A program made the position numbers and the translations under genes. Positions 54,509 through 62,693 of a stretch of DNA of 64,000 bases are shown in pieces. The DNA comes from an uncultured Bacteroidia bacterium. Lineage in GTDB: Bacteria; Bacteroidota; Bacteroidia; Bacteroidales; UBA932. Where the stretch lies: positions 124,001-188,000 of the forward strand of contig CACZCQ010000005.1 in the NCBI GenBank assembly GCA_902779765.1. Direction: 5' to 3'. Numbering within the stretch: position 1 is the first letter of the stretch; each line of letters begins with the position of its first letter. The notes beneath the pieces were generated by a model, which saw only the letters and a list, made by a program, of their open reading frames with translations, did not search any database and was not told the DNA's origin.

Positions 54509-55160
54509 GGGCAGCATTCCAAGGGCTATAATGACGCCCGGAGTCTTAATATGAGTGGTTGGGAAGCATTCAGGGGCACTGAATGACGCCAGGAACCTTA
54601 ATTTGAGCAGTCAGGCAGCATTTAAGGGGGCAAAATGATGCCCAGAGCCTTAATCTGAGTGGTCGGGCAGCATTTAAGGGGCAAAATGACGCCCGGAGTC
54701 TAAATATGAGTGGTCGGGAAGCATTCAGGGGCACTGAATGACGCCAGGAACCTTAATTTGAGCAGTCGGGCAGCATTTAAGGGGGTAAAATGACGCCCAG
54801 AGCCTTAATCTGAGTGATTGGGAAGCATTCAGAGGCAATGAATGACGCCCAGAGTCTTAATCTGAGTGATTGGGAAGCATTCAGGGGTACTGAATGACGC
54901 CAGAAGCCTTGATTTGAGCGGTCGGGCAGCATTTAGGGGGCGAAATGACGCCAGGAACCTTAATTTGAGCAGTCGGGCAACATTTAAGGGGGCAAAATGA
55001 TGCCCGGAGTCTTAATTTGAGCAGTCGGGAAGCATTCAGGGGTACTGAATGACACCAAAAGCCCTGATTTGAGTAGCCGGGCAGCATTTAAGGGGGCAAA
55101 ATGACGCCCGGAACCTTAATTTGAGTGATTGGGAAGCATTCAGGGGTACTGAATGACACC
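54509..55160. repeat. Array 2 of the 52-bp hairpin repeat (12 full units plus one partial)
   Basis: Units start at 54509, 54561, 54613, 54665, 54716, 54768, 54820, 54872, 54924, 54975, 55027, 55079 and 55131 (51-52 bp each, head to tail). Type A units pair GGCAGCATTT with AAATGACGCC around AAGGGGGCA. Type B units pair GCATTCAG with CTGAATGA around GGGGYA. Spacers read CTTAATTTGAGCAGTC-like. Units 2 and 5 are identical. The period is not a multiple of three and no frame persists, so it is non-coding; there are no unique spacers, so it is not a CRISPR. Confidence 0.92.
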
Positions 55161-55195
55161 TTGAGACAGGCGGCCAATAAACGGGCAGCACGCAA

Positions 55196-55324
55196 TCAGG
55201 CGGCCCTGGAGGCGGAGTCGAGTTCAAGGCCCATATCGCCCATTATGTCGAGGAGGGCGGAGAAGGAAGCTTCAGAAGAGATCATCGAAGCGAGAGTGTC
55301 GAGATTGTAGTCCGTGTTCTTCAT
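55196..55324 (-). CDS. Small protein of 42 residues
   Basis: Reads MKNTDYNLDTLASMISSEAS at the N-terminus and ends GLELDSASRAA: acidic, helical, with no signal peptide. An exact -7 box (TACCTTTG, 55353-55360) sits 28 bases upstream of the ATG, which supports real transcription. It is divergent from the GH92 gene. I do not recognise the family; it could be a leader peptide or a small regulatory protein. Confidence 0.5.
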   Translation of the reverse strand: MKNTDYNLDTLASMISSEASFSALLDIMGDMGLELDSASRAA

Positions 55325-55352
55325 GGCTATGGTGTTTATTTGTTTTCTGATG

Positions 55353-55360
55353 CAAAGGTA
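55353..55360 (-). promoter_or_regulatory. -7 box for the 42-residue small protein
   Basis: TACCTTTG on the minus strand, exact TAnnTTTG; no convincing -33 element at standard spacing. Confidence 0.5.
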
Positions 55361-55367
55361 CTGCACG

Positions 55368-55390
55368 CTTGTGCTGAACCACGGCACAAG
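55368..55390. promoter_or_regulatory. Inverted repeat in the divergent promoter region
   Basis: CTTGTGC (55368-55374) and GCACAAG (55384-55390), perfect 7-bp arms with a 9-bp spacer, between the two divergent -7 boxes. It may be an operator shared by the small-protein and GH92 promoters. Confidence 0.45.
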
Positions 55391-55415
55391 CTAAATTTTT
55401 CACAAATATTTTTGC

Positions 55416-55423
55416 TAAGTTTG
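55416..55423 (+). promoter_or_regulatory. -7 box of the GH92 promoter
   Basis: TAAGTTTG (exact TAnnTTTG), 15 bases before the GH92 ATG, with T-rich sequence upstream. Confidence 0.6.
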
Positions 55424-55438
55424 TAAAAAGATACAGTC

Positions 55439-57454
55439 ATGGGCATTAGGAAAATCCTCACCCTCCCGGCGATCATGCTGTTCCTGCTTCCGGGATTCAG
55501 CACGCAGGGCAGAAGTCTCCCCGGAAATCTGAAATACGTCAACCTGTTCATGGGAACAGCCGGAGACAACGGCCAGGTCAATCCAGGCGCAGCCGTCCCG
55601 TTCGGGATGCTATGCCTTAGCCCAGACAGCGACCCCAGGCAGCATGCCGGCTACGACTTCGCCGTGCCCAAGACCACCGGAGTCTCGATCAACCGCCTCT
55701 CCGGAATCGGCTGCAGCGGAGTGGGCGGCAACCTGAGGATCAAGCCCACAACGAAAGACGAGGAACTCCTGGTTGTAAAAGGAACCGAGGAAGCCGTCCC
55801 GGGATATTACAGGACCCAGTTCAGCAACGGTGCGACCGGTGAATTCACTGTCAGCAGGACGGTCGCCTTCGAGAAATGGACGCTGCCCGAAGACGGAATA
55901 ATGTTCATTGATTTCAAGTCCGCTTTCGAACGAAGGAAGACTTCCTGTGAATATAATATCGTCAGCGACAGGGAGATAACCGGACGGATCGAATCCGGCA
56001 CCGCCTGCGGACGGGGGAAGTATTCATTCTTCTTCAGGCTCAGTTGCGACCAGCCTTTCTCCGTCATAGAGGCGGCGGAAACGGAAGCCACCGTGAAGTT
56101 CCCGGGGAAGCAGGTGGAGATCCGGATAGCGGTCTCCCCCATCGACCAGGCTTCGGCTGACAAGGAACTGGAATATGCCGCCGGCAAATCTTTCGAGAAG
56201 GTCCGCAAGGAAGCCCTCGGGCAGTGGAAGGAAAAGCTTTCCAAGGTCAGCGTGAAGGGCAGCACGGAAGAGCAGAGGATCCTGTTCTACACTTCATTGT
56301 ACAGGCTCTATATGAGTCCCATGGACGTCACTTCGTGGGACGGCAAATACCTCGGAACCGACGGAACAGTCTATGATACCGAAGGCCGGAGGGCATTCAA
56401 CAGCTGGAGCATGTGGGACACCTACAGGGCGAAATTCCCGATGCTGCTCCTGCTCGATCCCGAAGCTTACGCCGATATGGCAGCCTCCTGCGTCCACCTG
56501 TTCAGGACCGGTAAGAAAAACTGGGCCACGGACTGCGAGAGCGCCCCTACCGTGAGGACAGAGCATATGGGCCTGATGCTCCTGGATGCATACAAAAAAG
56601 GTATTCCAGTCGACTTCAGGCCGGGATATGACGGCATGGTCAGAGAAGTGCTGACGGAGCTCCCGAGAGAGTCGCCTGACAACCTCCTGGAACTTTGCAA
56701 CGACCTCTGGGCGCTCGGCCAGATTGCAGGAATCATAGGCAGCAAGGAAGATGCGGAGAAGTTCACCGCGGAGGCTGACAGCACCTTCGAAAAGGTCTGG
56801 AAGGAGGTCTTTATGACGGTCACGGACGACTTCTCGTTGATGAAGGACAACGGCCTCTACCAGGGTACGAAATGGCAGTACCGCTGGGCCTGCCCGCAGT
56901 TCAGCGACAGGATGGCCGCATGGCACGGCAAAGAACAGCTGGCCGAGGAACTGGACACCTTCTTCAAGCTCGGAATGTTCAACCAGGGCAACGAACCCGA
57001 CATCCATACTCCCTTCCTTTTCAACTCTTTCGGGAGGCCTGACAAGACCCAGGAATGGGTACGCAGGTACCTGACCGACGACAGCATGGTACATCTCTAC
57101 GGCGGCCAGGCCGAGTACCCCGAGCCCTTCGTTGGCAGGGCGTTCCAGAACAAGACGGACGGCTACGCCCCGGAGATGGACGAGGACGACGGGACCATGA
57201 GCGGCTGGTATATGTTCGCCCAGCTGGGATTCTATCCCCTCAATGTCGGAACCAGCGAATACGAACTCTTCTCCCCCATCTTCGACCGGATAACCATCAG
57301 GACCGGCGGTCACAAGGTCAGGATCAAGGCCTCCGGCCGAAAGTCCTACGAAGCCCCTGTCAGGGAGATCCTTGTCGACGGCAAGAAGCTTGACGGATGG
57401 GAGATGGACCACGGAATATTCAGGAAGAACTCGAAGATCATTTTCAAATATTAG
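55439..57454 (+). CDS. GH92-family alpha-mannosidase
   Basis: 671 residues with signal peptide MGIRKILTLPAIMLFLLPGFS. The N-terminal beta-sandwich starts YVNLFMGTAGDNGQVNPGAAVP. The (alpha/alpha)6 catalytic part has FNSWSMWDTYRAKFPMLLLL, NQGNEPDIH and the acidic PEMDEDDGTMSGWYMFAQLGF, matching the GH92 catalytic acid/base and calcium region. GH92 enzymes are inverting, calcium-dependent exo-mannosidases that trim host or yeast mannans. The usual length is 700-780, so this is a compact member. No SusC/D pair is nearby. The permease gene starts 4 bp after its stop. Confidence 0.92.
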   Translation: MGIRKILTLPAIMLFLLPGFSTQGRSLPGNLKYVNLFMGTAGDNGQVNPGAAVPFGMLCLSPDSDPRQHAGYDFAVPKTTGVSINRLSGIGCSGVGGNLRIKPTTKDEELLVVKGTEEAVPGYYRTQFSNGATGEFTVSRTVAFEKWTLPEDGIMFIDFKSAFERRKTSCEYNIVSDREITGRIESGTACGRGKYSFFFRLSCDQPFSVIEAAETEATVKFPGKQVEIRIAVSPIDQASADKELEYAAGKSFEKVRKEALGQWKEKLSKVSVKGSTEEQRILFYTSLYRLYMSPMDVTSWDGKYLGTDGTVYDTEGRRAFNSWSMWDTYRAKFPMLLLLDPEAYADMAASCVHLFRTGKKNWATDCESAPTVRTEHMGLMLLDAYKKGIPVDFRPGYDGMVREVLTELPRESPDNLLELCNDLWALGQIAGIIGSKEDAEKFTAEADSTFEKVWKEVFMTVTDDFSLMKDNGLYQGTKWQYRWACPQFSDRMAAWHGKEQLAEELDTFFKLGMFNQGNEPDIHTPFLFNSFGRPDKTQEWVRRYLTDDSMVHLYGGQAEYPEPFVGRAFQNKTDGYAPEMDEDDGTMSGWYMFAQLGFYPLNVGTSEYELFSPIFDRITIRTGGHKVRIKASGRKSYEAPVREILVDGKKLDGWEMDHGIFRKNSKIIFKY

Positions 57455-57458
57455 AAGG

Positions 57459-58622
57459 ATGAGCGAAGAAAGAAGCACGGACAAACTTGCAAGGTATATA
57501 ATGTGGGCAGCTGCTGTGGTGATCATCGCAGCGCTGTGCTGGTACTTCAAGAGCGTACTGATCTACATCATCACGGCTTTCGTGGTGTCACTGCTCGGCA
57601 GGCCGATAATGAAACTGCTCCGGAAGATCAGGATAAAGGGAAAGTCAGCCCCCGACTGGCTGCTGGCCATCATCTCCCTGGTCCTTATCCTCGGGATTAT
57701 ACTCGGCATCATCACCCAGGTGATTCCGGTGGTCTCGAGCATAATCCAGAGTGTTTCCAGCAACCTGCAGACAGCCTCCTTCAACACATCCGAGATAGCC
57801 CGCTGGATGGACAAGCTGAACATCTGGCTGATAGACCGGTTCCCCACGATCGGACGTGATTTCAAGCTCCAGGATGCCCTGATAGGATGGCTCAAGGACG
57901 CCTTCGACATGTCGTCCGTGACCACGGTAGTAGGTTCCGTGGCCTCCGCCCTCGGATCGTTTGCCATAGGCCTCTTCTGCATCGTATTCATCGGTTTCTT
58001 CTTCATCAAGGACGACAGGCTCTTCCGGAAGATCATCGGGGCCCTTGTTCCCGACAAGGTCGAAGCCGATGCGATCGAGGCGGTAGGTGACATAGAGCAC
58101 CTCCTGACCAGGTACTTCAGCGGCCTTCTGATCGAAGTCCTTGGAGTCGCCACCCTTAACTTCCTGGGCCTGTGGCTGTTCGCGAAGGTCGGCTTCTATC
58201 CGGCAATGGGTATAGCCTTCATGACGGGCATGCTGAACGTCATCCCTTATGTAGGTCCCTGGATCGGTGCCGCGATCGGAACGATACTCGGCCTTATCCT
58301 GAAATTCAGCAGCGCGGCAGCATTGGGCACACTGCCCAATTTCTGGTTGATCCTGGTCACCCTGCTGGCGGTATTCGTCTTCACACAGATGGTCGACAAC
58401 TTCCTGTTCCAACCGATAATATATTCCAAGAGCATCAAGTCCAGCCCGCTTGAAATATTCATCGTCCTGCTGATGGCAGGCCACGTGGGCGGAATATTCG
58501 GAATGCTCGTCGCGATACCTTCATACACCGTGATCAGGGTCATAGCGGCCAGGTTCCTGAAGGGAGTCAAGCCGGTCAGGAGACTCATCGCCGCCACCAG
58601 TGAACCGGAAAAGACAGACTGA
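57459..58622 (+). CDS. AI-2E (YdiK/PerM)-family permease
   Basis: 387 residues from ATG at 57459. About eight membrane segments with a periplasmic/helical stretch at about residues 95-150. Family features are a FFFIKDD segment, YFSGLLIEVLGVATLNFLGL, and the C-terminal half MLNVIPYVGPWIGAAIGTILG. Members have been linked to autoinducer-2 export or Na+/H+ antiport; the true substrate is uncertain. It overlaps no gene but is 4 bp after GH92. Confidence 0.9.
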   Translation: MSEERSTDKLARYIMWAAAVVIIAALCWYFKSVLIYIITAFVVSLLGRPIMKLLRKIRIKGKSAPDWLLAIISLVLILGIILGIITQVIPVVSSIIQSVSSNLQTASFNTSEIARWMDKLNIWLIDRFPTIGRDFKLQDALIGWLKDAFDMSSVTTVVGSVASALGSFAIGLFCIVFIGFFFIKDDRLFRKIIGALVPDKVEADAIEAVGDIEHLLTRYFSGLLIEVLGVATLNFLGLWLFAKVGFYPAMGIAFMTGMLNVIPYVGPWIGAAIGTILGLILKFSSAAALGTLPNFWLILVTLLAVFVFTQMVDNFLFQPIIYSKSIKSSPLEIFIVLLMAGHVGGIFGMLVAIPSYTVIRVIAARFLKGVKPVRRLIAATSEPEKTD

Positions 58623-58636
58623 AAAACTTAAAGGAT

Positions 58637-59587
58637 ATGAAGACAAGAATAACCCTCACCATCGGACTTTTCCTCGCCTTCGCCATCGGCCTCGGTGCGC
58701 AGGAAACATATTCACCCACAGGCACATACCTGTTTTCCACAAAGGACGGGCAGGACCTCTTCATGGATGACTATCACGCCACTGCGGGGAGCGAGACAAC
58801 GCTGGACGGGAAGACCAAACCGACCATAGTTTACATGTTCGGCGGCGGCTTCGTAATGGGTACCCGCAACGACAAGCGCTTTATGCCCTGGTTCAAGAAA
58901 TTCAACGATGCAGGATACAGGGTCATAAGCATAGATTACCGCTTGGGAATGAAGGGAGTCAAGACTTCCGGAGGTGTCGGTTCCGTAAAGGCGTTCCGGC
59001 ACAGCGCACAGATCGCGGCCGAGGACCTCTTCTCCGCCACAGCCTATCTTATGGCGAACAAGGAGGCCCTTGGCATCGACCCTTCGAACCTGGTCATTAC
59101 CGGATCCTCGGCAGGAGCGATAGCCGTCCTGGAAGCTGACTGGCTGCTCAGCAACGGCAGGGCCTCGGACTTCCTTCCGGACGGGTTCCGCTATGCCGGG
59201 GTAATGCCTTTCGCCGGAGCGATCATCTCCATGGAAGGCGTGCCCTCATACAAGGTACCTCCGGCACCAACCGCATTCTTCCACGGCACCGACGACAGGA
59301 TCGTAAACTACAAGAAAGTCCATGTGCTCAAGTGGGGCCTCTTCGGATCCGACAAGCTGGCAAAGATCTTCAGGAAGAACGGCTATACATATAATATTTA
59401 CAGGTTCGAGGGCAATTCCCACGAGATTGCATCCACCTTCATCAGGACTTTCCCGGAGCAGATCCGTTTCCTGGAGACCAATGTGGTACGGGGGCAGAAA
59501 AGGATCGTGGATTCCAGCATCGACGACCCTGATATTCCGGCTTTCGAATTGCCATCCACCCGTAGGAAACTTTATTCACAGGACTAG
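58637..59587 (+). CDS. Exported alpha/beta-hydrolase (carboxylesterase-like)
   Basis: 316 residues with signal peptide ending GLGAQ. The oxyanion-type loop is YMFGGGFVMGTRND (HGG-like), the nucleophile elbow ITGSSAGAIAV, the acid HGTDDRIVNY and the His EGNSHEIAS, giving a complete triad. An esterase or deacetylase acting on glycans or small esters is likely given the export signal and the GH92 gene two genes upstream. The substrate is not assignable. Confidence 0.85.
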   Translation: MKTRITLTIGLFLAFAIGLGAQETYSPTGTYLFSTKDGQDLFMDDYHATAGSETTLDGKTKPTIVYMFGGGFVMGTRNDKRFMPWFKKFNDAGYRVISIDYRLGMKGVKTSGGVGSVKAFRHSAQIAAEDLFSATAYLMANKEALGIDPSNLVITGSSAGAIAVLEADWLLSNGRASDFLPDGFRYAGVMPFAGAIISMEGVPSYKVPPAPTAFFHGTDDRIVNYKKVHVLKWGLFGSDKLAKIFRKNGYTYNIYRFEGNSHEIASTFIRTFPEQIRFLETNVVRGQKRIVDSSIDDPDIPAFELPSTRRKLYSQD

Positions 59588-59590
59588 TTC

Positions 59591-60517
59591 ATGAAGATAG
59601 TTTTCCTGGACGCAGCGACGATGGGGACCACGCCGTTGACCGCAATCGATAGGCTCGGGGAATTCGAGAGATACGATAATTCCACGGCCGAAGAGGCCCG
59701 TGAAAGGGTCCGGGACGCCGACGTTGCGATAGTCAACAAGGTCATAGTGGACCAGGCCTTCCTGGATGCCGCCCCGAGACTGAAGCTCGTCTGTGAAGCC
59801 GGGACCGGGATGGACAACATAGACGCGGAACTCTGCCGCAGGCGCGGGGTTGCCGTACGCAATGTTCCAAGCTACTCCACCGATGCCGTAACACAGCACA
59901 CGTGGATGCTGATCCTCGCCCTGGCAGGCAGGATCTTCCACTACGACAGCTATGTCAAGGACGGGCGCTACACGCGCGCCAGGCTCCACACCGACTCCGA
60001 CCACCCATACACCGGACTTACGGGCAAGACCATCGGGATAGTAGGGATGGGTGCAATAGGACGCAAGGTTGCAAGGATTGCCCAGGCCTTCGGTATGAGA
60101 GTTATATATTACTCTACGTCAGGCACTTCCCATTGTACTGAATATCCTTCCGTCTCCTTGGAAACCCTGCTCCGCGAGGCCGACGTGGTCAGTATCCACG
60201 CCCCCTTCAACGAACGCACCGCAGGCCTGATTGACTATGACGGACTGTGCCTGATGAAGCCCACCGCCTTCCTCGTCAACACCGGCCGGGGAGGTATCGC
60301 TGTCGAGGCCGACCTGGCCCGCGCCATCGACGAAGGGAAGATCGCAGGCATCGGTATTGACGTCTTCGTCGAGGAGCCCCTCCCTTCCGACAGTCCCCTC
60401 CTGAACGCCAAACACCCCGGACGGGTCATCCTGACCCCTCACGTAGCCTGGGCCAGCGAAGAAACCCGCCAACGTCTCGCAGACGAAATAGCGGGCAACA
60501 TCCGTAAAGGCTGGTAG
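59591..60517 (+). CDS. D-2-hydroxyacid dehydrogenase family protein
   Basis: 308 residues. NAD-binding IGIVGMGAIGRKVARIA, catalytic Arg in VNTGRGGIAVEADL, Glu in DVFVEEPLPSDSPLL, His in LTPHVAWAS. Family members reduce 2-keto acids (glyoxylate, hydroxypyruvate) or oxidise 3-phosphoglycerate. No ACT domain, so it is not the long SerA form. It starts 4 bp after the esterase. Confidence 0.92.
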   Translation: MKIVFLDAATMGTTPLTAIDRLGEFERYDNSTAEEARERVRDADVAIVNKVIVDQAFLDAAPRLKLVCEAGTGMDNIDAELCRRRGVAVRNVPSYSTDAVTQHTWMLILALAGRIFHYDSYVKDGRYTRARLHTDSDHPYTGLTGKTIGIVGMGAIGRKVARIAQAFGMRVIYYSTSGTSHCTEYPSVSLETLLREADVVSIHAPFNERTAGLIDYDGLCLMKPTAFLVNTGRGGIAVEADLARAIDEGKIAGIGIDVFVEEPLPSDSPLLNAKHPGRVILTPHVAWASEETRQRLADEIAGNIRKGW

Positions 60518-60676
60518 ATAATCCCGGTTGCAATCTTTCATTTCTGCGTAACTTATATACGCGCGCGCTAACAACAGCACCGAACTCTCTAGAAGGGTTC
60601 CGGTTACCACTTATTCGATCCGGCTCCCGTTTTGGGCGGCCAGTGTGTCTACTTAAAAATGTTTTCCCCTTACCGG

Positions 60677-60703
60677 TTCAAATAATTAATATAATTATTT
60701 GAA
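60677..60703. promoter_or_regulatory. 27-bp perfect palindrome upstream of the recombinase gene
   Basis: TTCAAATAATTA (60677-60688) and TAATTATTTGAA (60692-60703) are perfect 12-bp inverted repeats around ATA. It lies 38 bp before the recombinase start, overlapping the likely promoter (TAACTTTA at 60720-60727, one mismatch). It could be an operator or a recombinase-binding site. Confidence 0.7.
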
Positions 60704-60740
60704 AAGACTCAAATGTTTAGTAACTTTATGTTAATAACCA

Positions 60741-61940
60741 ATGAGGACTACATTCAGCATTCTGTTCTACATCAACAGGAGCAAAGATAATAACGGACTG
60801 GTACCTGTTATCTGCCGCATCACGGTCAACGGCGGCATCGCACAGTTCAGTTGCAAGCTGAAAGTGCCGATGAACCTATGGGATCCCCATGCCGGAAGAG
60901 TCATAGGGAAAAGCACTGTCGCCAACAATGCCAACAGCATACTAGATGGTATCAGGGCCAGGATTGTCACGGTATACCACCAACTTGCCTCCATGGGGCT
61001 TACAAAATCCGCCAACAAAATCAAGGAGATGACGATTGGAAGGGAACCGGGAAAGGTTACGCTGCTGGAACTGCTGGACAAACAGACCGAGATAATCGCC
61101 TCGAGGGTCGGCAAGGACAGGTCGATGGCTACACTGAGCAAATACAGGATAGTCCGCAGGCACGTAGGGGATTTCATATTGAAGGAATACCACCAAAAGG
61201 ACTTTCCGGTCGAAGACCTGAATGACGCCTTCCTGAGAAAATTCTGCCTGTACCTAAGGGAGGATGTCAGGGTCAGCCAATCATCGGTATGGGTGTATCA
61301 GATGCCACTGCGGACCGTGGTTACCGCTGCATTCAATGACGGGATTATCACACGGAATCCATTCCACAACTTTCATGTAAGCCCGGATGTCAAGAAAAGG
61401 GACTTCCTAACCGAGGGCCATCTGAAGTGTCTTATCCGGTTTCCATTGAAAGGTCAACTGGATTTCGTCAGGGATATATTCCTGTTCTGCTGCTTCACAG
61501 GTCTTTCATTCATAGATCTCAAGAACCTGAAGCCGGCGGACATCGTGGAACTGAACGGTTCCCGATGGATCATATCGAAACGACAGAAAACCAAAGTCCC
61601 CTACCAGGCGAAACTGCTTTCCATCCCTGAGAAGATCCTTGACAAATACAGCCCGGCGGAAGATGGAAAGCCGGTCTTCGATGTCGGAGGCTACACCACC
61701 GTGAACAAACGGCTAAAGAAGATAGGTATCCTGTCGGGCATTTCCGACAACCTGACATTCCACATGGCACGCCACACCTTCGCCACACTAGCCCTCTCCA
61801 AAGGCATGTCGATGGAAAGCCTGCGGAGCATCCTCGGCCACACGGACATCCACACCACCCAGATCTATGCGAAGATCACATCCCTTAAACTGGAACACGA
61901 CTACTCCTGCCTGACCGACGGCACGGGCGAGATGTGGTAA
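60741..61940 (+). CDS. Tyrosine recombinase (IntDOT-like, Bacteroidota type)
   Basis: 399 residues. An N-terminal arm-binding-like domain (ILFYINRSKDNNGLVPVICRITVNG) leads to a SAM-like core-binding domain (about 105-205) and a catalytic domain. Visible catalytic residues: HMARHTF (HxxR), GHTDIHTTQIYAKI (His and nucleophile Tyr). The first Arg position reads CFTGLSFIDL, with Ser in place of Arg, as in IntDOT and related Bacteroides integrases. It may integrate an element or invert DNA. It is followed by a dense set of inverted repeats and two homologous, convergent adhesin ends, which favours inversion (inference). Confidence 0.92.
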   Translation: MRTTFSILFYINRSKDNNGLVPVICRITVNGGIAQFSCKLKVPMNLWDPHAGRVIGKSTVANNANSILDGIRARIVTVYHQLASMGLTKSANKIKEMTIGREPGKVTLLELLDKQTEIIASRVGKDRSMATLSKYRIVRRHVGDFILKEYHQKDFPVEDLNDAFLRKFCLYLREDVRVSQSSVWVYQMPLRTVVTAAFNDGIITRNPFHNFHVSPDVKKRDFLTEGHLKCLIRFPLKGQLDFVRDIFLFCCFTGLSFIDLKNLKPADIVELNGSRWIISKRQKTKVPYQAKLLSIPEKILDKYSPAEDGKPVFDVGGYTTVNKRLKKIGILSGISDNLTFHMARHTFATLALSKGMSMESLRSILGHTDIHTTQIYAKITSLKLEHDYSCLTDGTGEMW

Positions 61941-61954
61941 AGGAGTGTCATCAG

Positions 61955-62046
61955 ACTCCAAGGCCGGGAAACGTTGATGTTCTGTGACTTTGGAGTGCAA
62001 TTTTATACTCCAAGGCCGGGGGAAGTAACGTTTCCCCGGCCTTGGA
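61955..62046. repeat. Inverted-repeat cluster after the recombinase gene (candidate recombination site)
   Basis: TCCAAGGCCGGGAAACGTT at 61957-61975 recurs in inverted orientation as AACGTTTCCCCGGCCTTGGA at 62027-62046 (one extra base). A third, direct copy TCCAAGGCCGGGG starts at 62009 and pairs with 62034-62046 as a 13-bp stem hairpin. TTGGAGT/ACTCCAA arms (61990-62013) nest inside. No T run follows on the plus strand, so it is not a plain terminator. Confidence 0.75.
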
Positions 62047-62160
62047 ATAAAAAACCATAAGCCATATCATTTCCTCGCCAGCCAGGCCATATACGTTAAT
62101 TACATAATTTCCTGCACATTACGCCCATTATATTCTTTTGGGCGTGAAAACGAATTCCCT

Positions 62161-62667
62161 TTTGAAAGTCCTGTAGTTAACCTACCTGTGAATATAGTTA
62201 TCAACAAGCAGGGACTTAATGAAGATGAGAGCTCAAAGTTTACTATTTTGAGAAAAACAGCCACCGAGACTAATTGGGAGGAAGCTACAAGCGTTTTCGT
62301 AACCCGTCACAAGGACCAAGGCATAAATGCACCCAGAACAAGAATTGAAGGCTTGCCTGCTACTAATTCTGATGGCGTCGAGTATATCTATAAGGTCCGT
62401 GAAGATGACTGGAGTTGGAGTTATACTTTGACTTCAGCAAAGGAGTTAACCACTCAGGATACTGACAATCCATTCACCTTCAAGAATACTCCGAAGACTA
62501 ATATTGACACCAAGGTCCGCCATGCTGAGAGCAAAGCCACGAATACATTCAAGACCAAGTCAGCTGCAGCAGATGGCAGTGGTGATAAGTACGATGATTC
62601 CAAGACTAATACTAAAGAAGGAAGAACGATCATTACAGTGACAAGTACTGCAACTCAGTCAGAATAA
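62161..62667 (+). pseudogene. Silent C-terminal cassette of a surface adhesin (no own start seen)
   Basis: The frame is open upstream of any start. Recognisable homology begins around FESPVVNLPVNIVINKQGL and runs to the stop at 62665-62667. It matches the C-terminus of the convergent minus-strand gene: LPxNIxIxKQGL, ESxKFxIxR, a WSWxYT core of a Cna-B-like domain, and NPFxFxNxPKTxIDxKxRHAESKATNxFK spread over both. The tail differs fully (here Thr/Lys/Asp-rich, ending VTSTATQSE). It is AT-richer than its neighbours. No signal peptide, start or promoter is visible, so it is probably a stored alternative end that is expressed after recombination. An old truncated paralogue is the alternative. 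Confidence 0.7.
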
Positions 62668-62693
62668 TAGATTATTTCTTCTAATCTAATACC

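Noticed and set aside
54881-55087. Open frame across array 2 giving a repetitive peptide
   Set aside because: The 52-bp period is not a multiple of three, so any frame breaks; the peptide is a translation of hairpin repeats without start context.
54509-55160. Array as a CRISPR locus
   Set aside because: Units are contiguous with similar spacers of the same family; there are no unique spacers of constant length and no cas genes in the window.
60585-60655. tRNA-like remnant or att site before the recombinase (TTCGATCC word)
   Set aside because: No T-stem or acceptor pairing can be formed around it, and no repeat of it was found downstream of the recombinase.
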